Shown one piece after another: positions 41,108-50,712 of a stretch of DNA of 64,000 bases. The position numbers and the translations under genes were made by a program. The stretch is from Rhodobacterales bacterium (GTDB taxonomy: Bacteria; Pseudomonadota; Alphaproteobacteria; Rhodobacterales; Rhodobacteraceae): assembly GCA_002747325.1 (NCBI GenBank), contig PDOZ01000029.1:1-64000 (forward strand), in the 5' to 3' direction. The notes below the pieces were generated by a model. It had not been told where the DNA came from and did no database searches. It worked only from the letters and a program-made list of their open reading frames with translations. The stretch's first letter is position 1. Every line of letters begins with the position of its first letter.

Positions 41108-43049
41108 GCAGTGCCGTCATCCCGATCGGCTGCGCCTGTCCCGTGAGCCGCGCGCGATAGACAAAAATGCTCTCCGTGACCCGCATGACATAATTGCGGG
41201 TCTCGTCAAACGGGATACTCTCGATCCAGTTCACAATATCCACCCCGCCCAACCGCGGATCGCCCAGCGCTCTGGACCACGAATTTGCCCGGCCCGGCCC
41301 GGCATTATAGGCCACCGCGATCAGCACCGGATTGCGCCCGTATTTCTCCTGCAAATAGGCAAGATATTCCGAGCCAAGCCGCGTGTTATAGGCCATGCCA
41401 TCGGTCAGCCGTGCGGCGGAGTATTCGATCCCGAGCCGCTTTGCCATGTCCTGCGCCGTGCCGGGCATCAACTGCATCAACCCGCGCGCCCCAACCCGGC
41501 TCACCACCTCCGGGTCAAACTCGCTCTCACGCCGCGCAATCGCCAGTTCCAGCGCACGCGGCACGGTGCGGTTGCCCCGACCAATATCCGGCACCGGGAA
41601 ATAGGGCCGCACCAGCAAATCCCCGTGATATTTGATCGCATATTTCGCCAAAACCAACTGCAAATGCGGCGCGCCTTCCGCCTCCGCCCAAGCGGCCAGT
41701 TGCCCAACCCCGGTGCGGTCCATATCCTCGGAAAGCTGCACGAGAAACCGCTCCGCGAAATACATCTCCCCGGCCGCAAGCGCCAACCGCGCCGCCTCGA
41801 ATCGGGGATCGTTCCAACGGGGATTTTGCTTGTAATTCGGGAAGGTTTCCGCCCCGATCAGCGCCGGATCCATCCCCATCCCAACCTTTTCCGCCGCCAA
41901 CAAACCGTAAAACGCGGTCTGATGCTGGCCGCCCCGCGCAAAAGCGGCCCGCGCCTCCTGCGCCCGACCAAGCGCCTCCAAGGCCCGACCCTCCCAATAG
42001 CCCGCGCGGCCAAGACTGATCGGCGTGTTTACACCCGCGGCAAACCGGCGAAAATGCGCCAGCGCCGTCTTCGCATCGCCCAGCTTAACCAGCGCCACAT
42101 AGCCCGCCAGCCACTCCAACTCATTGCGCTTTGAACCGGAAGTCAGTTGATGACTCGCCGCCGCCCGATAGGCCAGCCGCGCATTGCCCTCGCGCATCGC
42201 CGCCCGCGCCAGACGTAGCCGCTGCCCCGCCCAACGCTCCGGCTTGCCAAGGCTCTCCACCGATCCCGAACGCGCGAGCAACAGCTCCAACGCCGCCCCG
42301 GACCGCCCCTTGCGCACGCGCCACAAAAACCGCTCGTAAGCCAGTCCCGGATCGCCCGCGAGACTCGCCGGAACCGCCTCGATCAGCGCATCCACCCCGT
42401 CCACATCGCGGCGCAACCCGGCCCGCGCCGAAAGCAACGCCTGCTGCCCCGCACCAAGCAAATCACGCATCTTCTCCGCCTCGCCGGTCAGCCCGCGCCA
42501 AAGCAACATATCCGCGCGCTGCCAGTGAAACCGCTTTGTCGTCTTCGGCCAATCAACACGAAACCGCTCAAACGCCTCATCCGTCAGGGAAAGCTCCGTC
42601 CAGCCCCGAACCGCCTCCGCCATCGCCTCTTGTTTCAGCCCCGCATCCCAAAGCGCCTTGGCCAGATGCAAAGACCCCTCGCCCGTCTGCGGCTTCACCC
42701 CGGCAAAAAACGCGCGCACCACATCCCCGCGCGGCGCGTCCGGCATCATGCCCTCGACTTTCTTGCGCAACAGCTTCAACCCCGGCCAATCCGGCCTGCG
42801 GGCAACGAACTCGACCCCCTGTTCAAAGCTGCCAAAACTCGACCGCAACCGGCTCCAGATGATCATATCCGACGCCACCGAGCCAGGCGCCCCCGCCGCC
42901 CGAACCGCCGCATCGCCATCGCCGGAACGATAAATCTTCATGGCATTTTCAAATTGCTCAACGCCCTGCGCCGGGATCGCCCCCGCCCCCAAAACGCAAA
43001 AAATCAAAGCGGCGCCCAGCGCGCGCAAAATATCTGATCTCATTTTCAT
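41094..43049 (-). CDS. Soluble lytic murein transglycosylase (Slt type)
   Basis: A 651-residue periplasmic enzyme with a signal peptide (about residues 1-28). A long helical region follows, as in Slt70, then a C-terminal GH23 domain with the catalytic Glu in AIARRESEFDPEVVSRVGA, GLMQLMPGTAQDMAKRLG and VAYNAGPGRANSW. The track ORF extends 281 residues further upstream across dapA in another frame; I chose MKMRSDIL at 43049 because it starts the signal peptide. It is divergent from dapA. Confidence 0.92.
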   Translation of the reverse strand: MKMRSDILRALGAALIFCVLGAGAIPAQGVEQFENAMKIYRSGDGDAAVRAAGAPGSVASDMIIWSRLRSSFGSFEQGVEFVARRPDWPGLKLLRKKVEGMMPDAPRGDVVRAFFAGVKPQTGEGSLHLAKALWDAGLKQEAMAEAVRGWTELSLTDEAFERFRVDWPKTTKRFHWQRADMLLWRGLTGEAEKMRDLLGAGQQALLSARAGLRRDVDGVDALIEAVPASLAGDPGLAYERFLWRVRKGRSGAALELLLARSGSVESLGKPERWAGQRLRLARAAMREGNARLAYRAAASHQLTSGSKRNELEWLAGYVALVKLGDAKTALAHFRRFAAGVNTPISLGRAGYWEGRALEALGRAQEARAAFARGGQHQTAFYGLLAAEKVGMGMDPALIGAETFPNYKQNPRWNDPRFEAARLALAAGEMYFAERFLVQLSEDMDRTGVGQLAAWAEAEGAPHLQLVLAKYAIKYHGDLLVRPYFPVPDIGRGNRTVPRALELAIARRESEFDPEVVSRVGARGLMQLMPGTAQDMAKRLGIEYSAARLTDGMAYNTRLGSEYLAYLQEKYGRNPVLIAVAYNAGPGRANSWSRALGDPRLGGVDIVNWIESIPFDETRNYVMRVTESIFVYRARLTGQAQPIGMTALLKQR

Positions 43050-43178
43050 GCCGGGTTTGTAGCGCGCCTTTGCAATGCAACAATACACAATCTTGGCATT
43101 TGCCGCGAAGGCGGCTAGTTTCCGCGCGTCCCCGGTCTGAATCGGAACACACTGACCCCAAACGCAAAGGAGCGTGTC

Positions 43179-44048
43179 ATGTTCAAAGGATCCCTGCCTG
43201 CCCTGATCACGCCGTTCAAAAACGGCGCGCTGGATCTTGATGCGCTCAAACATCTGGTCGAGTGGCAAATTTCCGAAGGCTCGCACGGGCTGGTCCCCGT
43301 CGGCACAACCGGCGAAAGCCCGACCCTGAGCCATGCCGAGCATGAGCAAGTGGTGGAAACCGTGGTGCGGCAGGCCGCCGGGCGGGTGCCGGTCATTGCG
43401 GGTGCGGGATCGAACAACACCACCGAAGCGCTCCGCTTTGTCGAACATGCCAAACAGGTCGGCGCCGATGGCGCGCTCGTGGTGACGCCCTATTACAACA
43501 AACCGACGCAAGCCGGTTTGGTGGCCCATTTCCGCGCGCTGACCGAAGTGGGCCTGCCCATCGTGATTTACAACATCCCCGGCCGCTCCGCCGTCGATAT
43601 GAGCGTCGAAACCATGGCCGAATTGTCCAAACTCGACACCATCGTTGCGGTCAAAGACGCCACTGGCGATCTGGCCCGCGTCGCGTGGCAGCGGATGCAA
43701 TGCGCCAAGGACTTCATCCAGCTCTCCGGCGAAGACGCCACCGCGGTCGGCTTCAACGCCATGGGCGGCACCGGCTGCATCTCCGTCACCGCCAATGTCG
43801 CGCCGAAACTCTGCGCCCAGCAACAGGAAGCCACCCTCGCCGGAGACTACGCCCGCGCGCTGGAGCTTTCCGACAAGCTGATGGCCCTGCATAAAGCCAT
43901 CTTCCTCGAACCCGGCGTGGTCGGCGCAAAATACGGCCTCTCACTTCTGGGTAAAGCCACGGAAGAGGTCCGCAGCCCGATCTTTGGCGCCTCTGACGAA
44001 ACCAAGGCCGCGATCAAATCCGCCATGCAATCCGCTGGCCTGATCTGA
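43179..44048 (+). CDS. dapA: 4-hydroxy-tetrahydrodipicolinate synthase
   Basis: First enzyme of the lysine/diaminopimelate branch (289 aa), condensing pyruvate with aspartate semialdehyde. It shows [29 protein letters not shown] with the Tyr, [13 protein letters not shown] and the Schiff-base Lys in [25 protein letters not shown] precedes the ATG. smpB starts 7 bp after the stop, so the two are probably co-transcribed. Confidence 0.97.
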   Translation: MFKGSLPALITPFKNGALDLDALKHLVEWQISEGSHGLVPVGTTGESPTLSHAEHEQVVETVVRQAAGRVPVIAGAGSNNTTEALRFVEHAKQVGADGALVVTPYYNKPTQAGLVAHFRALTEVGLPIVIYNIPGRSAVDMSVETMAELSKLDTIVAVKDATGDLARVAWQRMQCAKDFIQLSGEDATAVGFNAMGGTGCISVTANVAPKLCAQQQEATLAGDYARALELSDKLMALHKAIFLEPGVVGAKYGLSLLGKATEEVRSPIFGASDETKAAIKSAMQSAGLI

Positions 44049-44055
44049 GACACTC

Positions 44056-44532
44056 ATGGCCAAACCGAAGGACAACCCCAACTACAAGGTCGTCGCCGAA
44101 AACCGGCGCGCCCGCTTCGATTACGCCATCGAAGAGGATATCGAATGCGGCATGGTCCTGATGGGCTCCGAGGTCAAATCCCTGCGCAGCGGCAGCGCCA
44201 ACATCGCCGAAAGCTACGCCGAAGTCGAAAACGGCGAGCTATGGCTGGTCAATTCCTACATCGCCCCCTACGCGCAAGCCAAAACCTGGGGCCACGAAGA
44301 GCGCCGCCGCCGCAAATTGCTCGCCTCCAAACGCGAGCTGTCGCACATGTGGAACGCGACCCAACGCAAGGGTATGACCCTCGTTCCCATCGTGCTGTAT
44401 TTCAACCATAAAGGCCTCGCCAAAATCAAAATCGGCATCGCCAAAGGTAAAAAACACCACGACAAACGTGCTGACGCCGCCAAACAAGACTGGCGCAAAC
44501 AACAGGCCCGCCTGCTCAAAGCAAGGCACTAA
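44056..44532 (+). CDS. smpB: SsrA-binding protein SmpB
   Basis: A 158-residue tmRNA-binding protein required for trans-translation. It has the family pattern [56 protein letters not shown] and a basic C-terminal tail ([18 protein letters not shown]). It follows dapA by 7 bp. No tmRNA gene (ssrA) was recognised in the window. Confidence 0.97.
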   Translation: MAKPKDNPNYKVVAENRRARFDYAIEEDIECGMVLMGSEVKSLRSGSANIAESYAEVENGELWLVNSYIAPYAQAKTWGHEERRRRKLLASKRELSHMWNATQRKGMTLVPIVLYFNHKGLAKIKIGIAKGKKHHDKRADAAKQDWRKQQARLLKARH

Positions 44533-44548
44533 AGCCATTTCTTCTTAG

Positions 44549-44570
44549 AAAAAATACTCCCGCCGGAGGC
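44549..44570 (-). terminator. Intrinsic terminator downstream of fmt
   Basis: On the minus strand, just after the fmt stop, GCCTCCGGCGGGAGTATTTTTT forms a short CTCC/GGAG stem followed by a T-run. It closes the def operon and separates it from convergent smpB. Confidence 0.65.
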
Positions 44571-44577
44571 CAGCGGC

Positions 44578-45477
44578 CTAGCCAACCCGCGCAGGCAGAT
44601 CGAAACCGCGCAAAAACGCTTCCTGATCCATCGCCCGCTTGCCGGGCCGTTGTGCGCGCAGGACCTCAATCGCCCCCTCGCCGCAGCAAATGGTAAACGG
44701 CGCGCGGATTTCCCCCGGCGTCCCCGCCACATCCGCCAAACGACAGCAATGCAGCTTCACCCGCTCACCACCCATCTGCACCCAGGCACCCGGAAACGGC
44801 GACAAGCCCCGGATCAACCGATCCACCTGCACCGCAGGCAGGCTCCAATCAATCTCCGCCTCCGCCTTGTCGACCTTATGCGCATAAGTAACGCCCTCTT
44901 CCGGCTGCACCTGCGGCTCAAGCGCATCCAACCGTGACAGAACATCCACAATCATCCGCCCGCCCATCTGCGACAGCCGGTCATGCAACGCGCCCGTGGT
45001 CTCCTCCGGCCCGATCCCCGTCGCCTCGCGGAGCAGCACCGGCCCGGTATCCAATCCCGCGTCCATCTGCATGATGCAAATGCCGGTTTCCGCATCCCCT
45101 TCCATGATCGCGCGATGGATCGGCGCTGCCCCGCGCCAGCGCGGCAACAAAGACGCATGAATGTTCAAACACCCCCGCTTCGGCGCGTCCAGAACCGCCT
45201 GCGGCAAAATCAACCCATAGGCCACAACAACCGCAACATCCGCCTCAAGCGCAGCAAATTCCGCCTGTTCTGCGGCGCCCTTCAATGACACCGGATGGCG
45301 CACATCAAGCCCCAATTCCAAAGCCCGCGCATGCACCGGCCCCGGACGCAGCGCCTTGCCCCGTCCCGCCCGACGCGGCGGCTGCGTATAAACACACACA
45401 ACCTCATGCCCCGCCGCAACCAGTGCCTCCAAAGCCGGAACGGAAAAATCCGGCGTGCCCATGAACACAACTTTCAT
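44578..45477 (-). CDS. fmt: Methionyl-tRNA formyltransferase
   Basis: A 299-residue enzyme that formylates initiator Met-tRNA. It has [14 protein letters not shown] at the N-terminus, the folate-site and catalytic segment [29 protein letters not shown], and the C-terminal OB-like domain ([12 protein letters not shown]). It is the last gene of the def - def-like - fmt operon; its ATG overlaps the upstream stop by 4 bp. Confidence 0.97.
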   Translation of the reverse strand: MKVVFMGTPDFSVPALEALVAAGHEVVCVYTQPPRRAGRGKALRPGPVHARALELGLDVRHPVSLKGAAEQAEFAALEADVAVVVAYGLILPQAVLDAPKRGCLNIHASLLPRWRGAAPIHRAIMEGDAETGICIMQMDAGLDTGPVLLREATGIGPEETTGALHDRLSQMGGRMIVDVLSRLDALEPQVQPEEGVTYAHKVDKAEAEIDWSLPAVQVDRLIRGLSPFPGAWVQMGGERVKLHCCRLADVAGTPGEIRAPFTICCGEGAIEVLRAQRPGKRAMDQEAFLRGFDLPARVG

Positions 45478-45968
45478 CGCTTCTTCGCCGCCTTTTTCAA
45501 CAACATATCCCGCTTGGTCTTCGACAGATGGTCGAAATACATCTTACCCGCCAAGTGATCGATCTGGTGCTGCACCGAGGTGGCCCAAAGCCCGACAAAA
45601 TCGCGCTCCTCCACCGCACCCTGCGCATTGAGAAACCGCACCGTTACCGCGCGCGGACGCGAAATAACCGCGGAAACACCGGGCAGATTCGGGCTGGCCT
45701 CCTCATGCTCCGACAGCTTCACCGAAGCGTGCAGCACTTCCGGGTTGGCCATGCAAATCGCCTGCCCGCGCGCGTCTGACGCATCCACAACCGCCAGCCG
45801 CTGCATGATCCCCAACTGCACCGCCGCCAGCCCAACACCGAGCATCGCGTCCATCGCATAGATCATCTCGTCCCAAATGGCGCGGGTCTCATCCGTGATC
45901 TCCGCCACATCCGCCGCCGCCATGCGCAATCGCCTGTCGGGCCAGAGCAGGAAAGGCCGATGCTTCAT
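45474..45968 (-). CDS. Degenerate peptide deformylase paralogue
   Basis: A 164-residue PDF-fold protein. Motif 1 is kept ([10 protein letters not shown]), but motif 2, normally EGCLS, reads EEASPNLPG, replacing the metal-ligand Cys by Ser. Motif 3, normally HExDH, reads [10 protein letters not shown], replacing the catalytic Glu by Gln. Both substitutions suggest it does not deformylate peptides. It lies between the intact def and fmt with ATGA overlaps at both ends, so it is translated with them. A regulatory or ribosome-associated role is possible but unproven. Confidence 0.88.
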   Translation of the reverse strand: MKHRPFLLWPDRRLRMAAADVAEITDETRAIWDEMIYAMDAMLGVGLAAVQLGIMQRLAVVDASDARGQAICMANPEVLHASVKLSEHEEASPNLPGVSAVISRPRAVTVRFLNAQGAVEERDFVGLWATSVQHQIDHLAGKMYFDHLSKTKRDMLLKKAAKKR

Positions 45969-46486
45969 ATCCGCGCCCGTTCGCGCTTCAGTTTCTGCGA
46001 TTTGCGCGTCATCATCTGCCGCTTCATGGCGCCCAGATAGTCGATGAACAACTTGCCGTTCAGATGGTCGATCTCATGCTGCAACACCGTCGCCCAAAGC
46101 CCGTCAAAATCACGCTCCTGCTCGTTGCCCTTGGTATCGACCCAGCGCACCCGAACCTCCGCCGGGCGCGTCACTTCGGCAAATTGCTCCGGGATCGACA
46201 AGCAGCCTTCCTCGTAAACGCTGGTCTCGTCCGAGGACAATACCACCTCCGGGTTAAACATCACGATCGGCTCCGGCGTCGCCTCCGGGTCGCGCTGCGC
46301 ATCCGCCACAATCAGCCGGTCCAAAACCCCAACCTGCGGCGCCGCCAGCCCGATCCCCGGCGCGTCATACATGGTCTCCAACATATCCTCCGCCAACGCC
46401 AACAGCGCATCGGACAGATCGGGAACGGGCGTGCATACCTTTTTCAGGCGCGGGTCGGGGTGGATCAGAATAGGGCGTATCGTCAT
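45965..46486 (-). CDS. def: Peptide deformylase
   Basis: A 173-residue metalloenzyme that removes the N-terminal formyl group from nascent proteins. All three motifs are intact: GIGLAAPQVG, EEGCLSIPEQ and LQHEIDHLNG. The start at 46486 (MTIRPILIHPDPRLKKV) is the normal family start; the longer track ORF runs into the divergent PatB gene. First gene of an operon with a degenerate paralogue and fmt. Confidence 0.96.
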   Translation of the reverse strand: MTIRPILIHPDPRLKKVCTPVPDLSDALLALAEDMLETMYDAPGIGLAAPQVGVLDRLIVADAQRDPEATPEPIVMFNPEVVLSSDETSVYEEGCLSIPEQFAEVTRPAEVRVRWVDTKGNEQERDFDGLWATVLQHEIDHLNGKLFIDYLGAMKRQMMTRKSQKLKRERARI

Positions 46487-46582
46487 GCGTTTCACATAGG
46501 TGAAGCCGCCCCGGCAATCAATCCCGAACCCGGCCTTGCGCCGGGCGGCAAGCCGGGTAATCTGCGCGCAAAGGAGATACCC

Positions 46583-47755
46583 ATGCCCAATTTTGACACC
46601 CCTATCAATCGCATCGGCACCAATTCCCTGAAATGGGACATGATGGAAGCACGTTACGGCGTGTCGCCCAAAGACGGCTTGGCCATGTGGGTGGCGGATA
46701 TGGATTTTGAGGCCGCGCCCGTGATTCGCGAGGCGCTGCAAAACATGGTTAACGGCGGCATTTACGCCTATCCCGGCGCCGATGACGCCTACCGCGGGGC
46801 GATCCAATGGTGGATGCAAACGCGGCACGGCTGGACCGTCGATCCCGGCGATATTTTCACCACTGCTGGCGTGGTAAACGGCGTCGGCATGTGCCTGCAC
46901 GCCTTCACCGAACCGGGCGACGGCATCGTTCTGACCACCCCGGTCTACCACGCCTTCGCCAGCACCATCACCGCCGCCGGGCGCGAAGTTACCGAATGCG
47001 CGTTAACCAACAATGCCGGGCATTACGAGATGGATTTCGAGCGCTGGGAAACGGAACTGACCGGGCGTGAAACCATGTTCGTGCTTTGCTCGCCGCATAA
47101 TCCCGGCGGACGGGTCTGGACGCGCGAGGAACTGGAAGGTGTTGTCGATTTCTGCGCCAAACACGATCTGATTCTTGTTTCCGACGAGATCCACCACGAC
47201 CTGACCATGCCCGGCCAAACCCATATCCCCATGGCCAATATCGAAGGCGCCGCCGAACGCCTCATCATGCTGAGCGCCGCGACCAAAACCTTCAATATCG
47301 CGGGCGGACAAACCGGCAATGCGATTATTTCCAATCCCAAACTGCGCGCCCGCTTCGCCAAGGCCGTGGCTGGGATCGGTCTCAATGCCAACAGCTTCGG
47401 CCTGACCCTGACGCGGGCAGCTTATTCGCCAGAAGGCGCGGAATGGGTCGACGCGCTGCGCGGCTATATTGACGGCAACCGCAAAGCGTTCGACGCCGGT
47501 ATCGCCGCCATTCCCGGCCTCAAAAGCATGGCGCTGGAAGCAACCTATCTCTCCTGGGTCGATTTTAGCGATACCGGCATGGAGCCAGCGGAAATGAACG
47601 CCCGCGTGGCGAAAGAAGCGCGCATCGCCGCCAATCACGGCGCAACCTTCGGCAAGGGCGGCGAAACCTTCCTGCGCTTCAACCTCGCGACCCAGCGCGC
47701 ACGGATCGAAGAAGCGGTTACACGCCTGCAAAAAGCCTTCGCCGACCTGCAATGA
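46583..47755 (+). CDS. patB: PatB/MalY-type PLP-dependent C-S lyase (cystathionine beta-lyase-like)
   Basis: A 390-residue fold-I PLP enzyme of the MalY/PatB group. It begins FDTPINRIGTNSLKWD and has MWVADMDFEAAP, CSPHNPGGRVWT, SDEIHHDL and the PLP-lysine segment LSAATKTFNIAGGQTGN. Such enzymes cleave cystathionine or cysteine conjugates; exact substrate unknown. The ATG follows AAGGAGATACCC. It overlaps the YkuD gene by 4 bp. Confidence 0.9.
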   Translation: MPNFDTPINRIGTNSLKWDMMEARYGVSPKDGLAMWVADMDFEAAPVIREALQNMVNGGIYAYPGADDAYRGAIQWWMQTRHGWTVDPGDIFTTAGVVNGVGMCLHAFTEPGDGIVLTTPVYHAFASTITAAGREVTECALTNNAGHYEMDFERWETELTGRETMFVLCSPHNPGGRVWTREELEGVVDFCAKHDLILVSDEIHHDLTMPGQTHIPMANIEGAAERLIMLSAATKTFNIAGGQTGNAIISNPKLRARFAKAVAGIGLNANSFGLTLTRAAYSPEGAEWVDALRGYIDGNRKAFDAGIAAIPGLKSMALEATYLSWVDFSDTGMEPAEMNARVAKEARIAANHGATFGKGGETFLRFNLATQRARIEEAVTRLQKAFADLQ

Positions 47756-48276
47756 AACAGGCCGCGAAGGTCTTTGCGCGCCTGTCGCTGCTCGCCCTGT
47801 TCGCGGGGCTTGCGGTGATTCTATACCGGCAAACGCCCCCGGAAGAGCCGCCTCTGACCGCACCGATCGACCGCATTCTGATCGAAAAATCCGCCCGGAA
47901 AATGACCGTGTTCCGCGACGGGGTAGCGCTCAAGACATATCGCATCGCGCTGGGGTTCGCTCCGGTGGGCGACAAGGTCCGGCAAGGCGACGGGCGCACC
48001 CCGGAGGGCGTTTTCCGCATCAACCGACGCAACCCGAACAGCGCTTTTCACCTGTCGCTGGGGCTGGATTATCCGCAACCCGAAGACATCGCGCGCGCCG
48101 AGGCCGGCGGCTATTCCCCCGGCGGCGACATCTTCATTCACGGCCAGCAAAACGGGCGCGGCGCCATCACGCTGGCATATGACTGGACCGCCGGTTGCAT
48201 CGCCGTTTCTGACAAGGAAATCCAAGAGTTATGGGAATTTACCCCCATCGGAACGGAAGTCGAAATCCGCCCATAG
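47752..48276 (+). CDS. L,D-transpeptidase (YkuD domain), membrane-anchored
   Basis: A 174-residue protein with an N-terminal membrane anchor (about residues 9-25) and a YkuD domain in the envelope. The active-site segment is DWTAGCIAVSDKEIQEL, with the catalytic Cys, and an upstream FIHGQQ carries the His. YkuD enzymes make 3-3 peptidoglycan crosslinks or attach proteins. It follows the PatB gene with an ATGA overlap. No LysM or other binding domain is seen. Confidence 0.9.
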   Translation: MKQAAKVFARLSLLALFAGLAVILYRQTPPEEPPLTAPIDRILIEKSARKMTVFRDGVALKTYRIALGFAPVGDKVRQGDGRTPEGVFRINRRNPNSAFHLSLGLDYPQPEDIARAEAGGYSPGGDIFIHGQQNGRGAITLAYDWTAGCIAVSDKEIQELWEFTPIGTEVEIRP

Positions 48277-48281
48277 CGGCT

Positions 48282-48318
48282 CCCCAAAAAGACAAACCCC
48301 CGAGCTTTCGCCGGGGGT
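48282..48318 (-). terminator. Intrinsic terminator downstream of rpsU
   Basis: ACCCCCG and CGGGGGT form a 7-bp stem around a nine-base loop; on the minus strand it is followed by TTTGTCTTTTT. It lies between the convergent YkuD and rpsU genes. Confidence 0.8.
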
Positions 48319-48350
48319 CGCCAATGCTTTAAAAGCCAAAACGGATGGTC

Positions 48351-48557
48351 TTAGAGAAGACCCTCACGCTGCGCCTTTTTGCGCGCCAGTTTCCGCGCGC
48401 GGCGGATGGCTTCAGCTTTTTCGCGTGCGCGCTTGATCGAGGGCTTCTCGAAATGCTGCCGAAGCTTCATTTCGCGGAAGACGCCCTCACGCTGCAACTT
48501 CTTCTTCAGGGCACGAAGGGCCTGATCGACGTTGTTATCGCGAACCGATACCTGCAT
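48351..48557 (-). CDS. rpsU: 30S ribosomal protein S21
   Basis: A 68-residue basic ribosomal protein, recognised by [20 protein letters not shown] and [20 protein letters not shown]. The ATG is preceded by AAAGGTGGTGACACC. A leader hairpin CCGTC-N9-GACGG lies about 50 bp upstream in the divergent region shared with coq9. It is a single-gene unit with its own terminator. Confidence 0.96.
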   Translation of the reverse strand: MQVSVRDNNVDQALRALKKKLQREGVFREMKLRQHFEKPSIKRAREKAEAIRRARKLARKKAQREGLL

Positions 48558-48663
48558 GTGGTGTCACCACCTTTCTAAGTTGGATTTGCAAGATTGCAGG
48601 AGCCGTCCGCTTAACAGACGGATTGGTGCTTGTCCAGAGTGTCGCGGGATGCGAAACAGGGGC

Positions 48664-49326
48664 ATGACACAGGATATGACCCGCGAAGAGTTCCTCGAAG
48701 CATCCCTTGGCCACGCGCTGTTCGATGGCTGGAGCGAAGCCACCATCGCCCTCGCCGCCACCGATCTCGGCATGGATATTGCCGCCGCCCGCGCCCTGTT
48801 TCCGCGCGGTCCGGTCGATCTGGCGCTGGAATATCACCGCTCTGGCGACCGGGCGCTGGAAGCGATGCTGGCGACCGAAGACCTCTCGGAAATGAAGGTG
48901 CGCGAGCGCATCACCCATGCGGTGAAAACCCGGCTTTTGCTCTCTGATCGCGACCTCGTGCGCAACGGGTTTGCCCTGTTCGCCCTGCCGCAAAACGCCG
49001 CCACCGGCTCGAAGGCGCTTTGGGGCACCTCCGATCTGATCTGGCGCACGCTGGGTGATCCCTCGCGCGATATCAACTGGTATACCAAACGCGCCACCCT
49101 TTCCGCCGTGATCTCTTCGACCGTGCTATACTGGCTCGGCGATGACAGCGAGGGGCAGGCGAAAACCTGGGACTTCCTTGATCGGCGCATTGAAAATGTG
49201 ATGCAGTTCGAGCGCTTCAAGTCGAAGGTTAAATCCAGCCCCTTCGGGCGCGCCTTCGATGCGGGGCCGGGGCGGCTGGCCGGGTTGGTCAGTGCGCCAA
49301 AATCGGCACAGGAGGACGCGAAATGA
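48664..49326 (+). CDS. COQ9-family protein
   Basis: A 220-residue alphaproteobacterial homologue of COQ9, a lipid-binding protein supporting ubiquinone synthesis. Marks are FDGWSEATIALAATDLGMD in the N-terminal TetR-like part and NWYTKRATLSAVISSTVLYWL in the C-terminal lipid-binding region. The start is ATG at 48664 (MTQDMTREEF); the ATG at 48676 is an alternative. It overlaps a quinone oxidoreductase gene by 4 bp, in keeping with a quinone-related role. Confidence 0.88.
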   Translation: MTQDMTREEFLEASLGHALFDGWSEATIALAATDLGMDIAAARALFPRGPVDLALEYHRSGDRALEAMLATEDLSEMKVRERITHAVKTRLLLSDRDLVRNGFALFALPQNAATGSKALWGTSDLIWRTLGDPSRDINWYTKRATLSAVISSTVLYWLGDDSEGQAKTWDFLDRRIENVMQFERFKSKVKSSPFGRAFDAGPGRLAGLVSAPKSAQEDAK

Positions 49327-50315
49327 GCTTACCCGACACCATGCGCGCCATCGAGATCAGCGAGCCGGGCGGACCGGAGGTTCTGCGTCTGTGTGAGCGC
49401 CCGGTGCCCGCGCCCGAACAGGGCGAAATCCTGATCCGGCTGGCCCATGCCGGGGTGAACCGCCCCGACGCGCTGCAACGCGCCGGGTCTTACGCGCCGC
49501 CCCCGACCGCCTCTGACCTGCCCGGTCTTGAGGGTGCGGGGGAGGTGGTCGCGGTTGGTCCCGACGTGAGCGAGTGGCAGCCCGGCGATCTGGTCTGCGC
49601 GCTGTTGCCCGGCGGCGGCTATGCCGAATATGTCACCTGCCCCGCCGCCCATGCCCTGCCGGTTCCCGAGGGCATGAACCTCAGACAAGCCGCCTGCCTG
49701 CCCGAGACTTTCTTCACCGTCTGGTCCAACGTCTTCATGCGCGGCGGGCTTCAAGCGGGCGAGCGGTTTTTGGTGCATGGCGGCTCCTCCGGCATCGGCA
49801 CCACCGCCATCCAACTCGCCAACCATTTCGGCGCCCGCGTCTTCGCGACCGCCGGTTCGGCGGAGAAATGCGCCGCCTGTGTTGATCTGGGCGCCGAACG
49901 CGCGATCAACTACCGCGAGGAGGATTTCGGCGCGGTGCTGAAAGCGGAAGGCGGGGCCAATCTGATCCTCGACATGGTCGGTGGCTCCTATATCGAACGC
50001 AACATCCGCGCCCTCGCCGTCGAAGGGCGCATGGTGCATATCGCTTTCCTTGAGGGGCCAAAGGCGGAGATCAACTTCGCCCTGATCATGGCCAAGCGCC
50101 TGACCATCACCGGCTCAACCCTGCGCCCGCAATCCGACGCCGCCAAGGCCGAAATCGCCGATGCATTGCGCAAAAAGGTCTGGCCGCTGCTCGACGCGGG
50201 CCGCATCGCGCCGGTCATGGATCAGAGCTTCTCGCTGGCAGACGCCGAGCGCGCCCATGCCCGCATGGAAAGCTCCGCTCATATCGGTAAAATCGTCCTT
50301 GATATTCAGGAGTAA
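49323..50315 (+). CDS. NAD(P)H-quinone oxidoreductase-like protein (MDR family, zinc-free)
   Basis: A 330-residue medium-chain dehydrogenase/reductase of the quinone oxidoreductase (QOR/PIG3) type. It has GVNRPDALQRAGSY, GLEGAGEVVAVG, the NADP-site segment LVHGGSSGIGTTAIQLA and HARMESSAHIGKIVL at the C-terminus. No structural or catalytic zinc cysteine cluster is present. Substrate unknown. It sits between the COQ9-family gene and a MAPEG gene on one strand. Confidence 0.9.
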   Translation: MSLPDTMRAIEISEPGGPEVLRLCERPVPAPEQGEILIRLAHAGVNRPDALQRAGSYAPPPTASDLPGLEGAGEVVAVGPDVSEWQPGDLVCALLPGGGYAEYVTCPAAHALPVPEGMNLRQAACLPETFFTVWSNVFMRGGLQAGERFLVHGGSSGIGTTAIQLANHFGARVFATAGSAEKCAACVDLGAERAINYREEDFGAVLKAEGGANLILDMVGGSYIERNIRALAVEGRMVHIAFLEGPKAEINFALIMAKRLTITGSTLRPQSDAAKAEIADALRKKVWPLLDAGRIAPVMDQSFSLADAERAHARMESSAHIGKIVLDIQE

Positions 50316-50321
50316 CCCGCC

Positions 50322-50711
50322 ATGACCCCGTGGATCCTCGCCGTTCTCGCCATCTATTTCGTGCAGACCTTCCTGCCCTCCATCACCCGTGCCATGACGC
50401 ATGAAAAAACGCAGTTGCAGTATCTGCGCGGCACGCGTGACGACCGCCCGGAAACGCCGGTTCTGACCGCCCGCATGGAACGCGCGCAGAAGAATATGAT
50501 GGAAGCGCTGCCGATCTTTCTGCCCCTCGCCCTGCTGCTGGAAATGCAGGGCATTACCGGGGGCTTGGCCACGGCTGGCGCCGCGACTTTCACCTTCGCC
50601 CGCCTGCTCTATCCGGCGGGATATGCCTCCCCCTGGCCGCTCCTGCGCTCCGCCATCTGGACCGTCGGCCATATCGGACTGGGAATCATGGTCTGGGCGT
50701 TGCTGGCTTAA
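50322..50711 (+). CDS. MAPEG-family membrane protein
   Basis: A 129-residue protein with four predicted helices. RMERAQKNMMEALPIFLPLALLL matches the MAPEG (membrane-associated eicosanoid/glutathione metabolism) pattern, and FARLLYPAGYASPWPLLRS the later part. Bacterial members may act as membrane glutathione transferases, but this is unproven here. It lies 6 bp after the quinone oxidoreductase gene and ends 1 bp from the convergent RNase T2 gene. Confidence 0.85.
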   Translation: MTPWILAVLAIYFVQTFLPSITRAMTHEKTQLQYLRGTRDDRPETPVLTARMERAQKNMMEALPIFLPLALLLEMQGITGGLATAGAATFTFARLLYPAGYASPWPLLRSAIWTVGHIGLGIMVWALLA

Positions 50712-50712
50712 G

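Noticed and set aside
43050-43892. N-terminal extension of the slt ORF
   Set aside because: Runs antisense through dapA; the signal peptide begins at MKMRSDIL, so the extension is not part of the gene.
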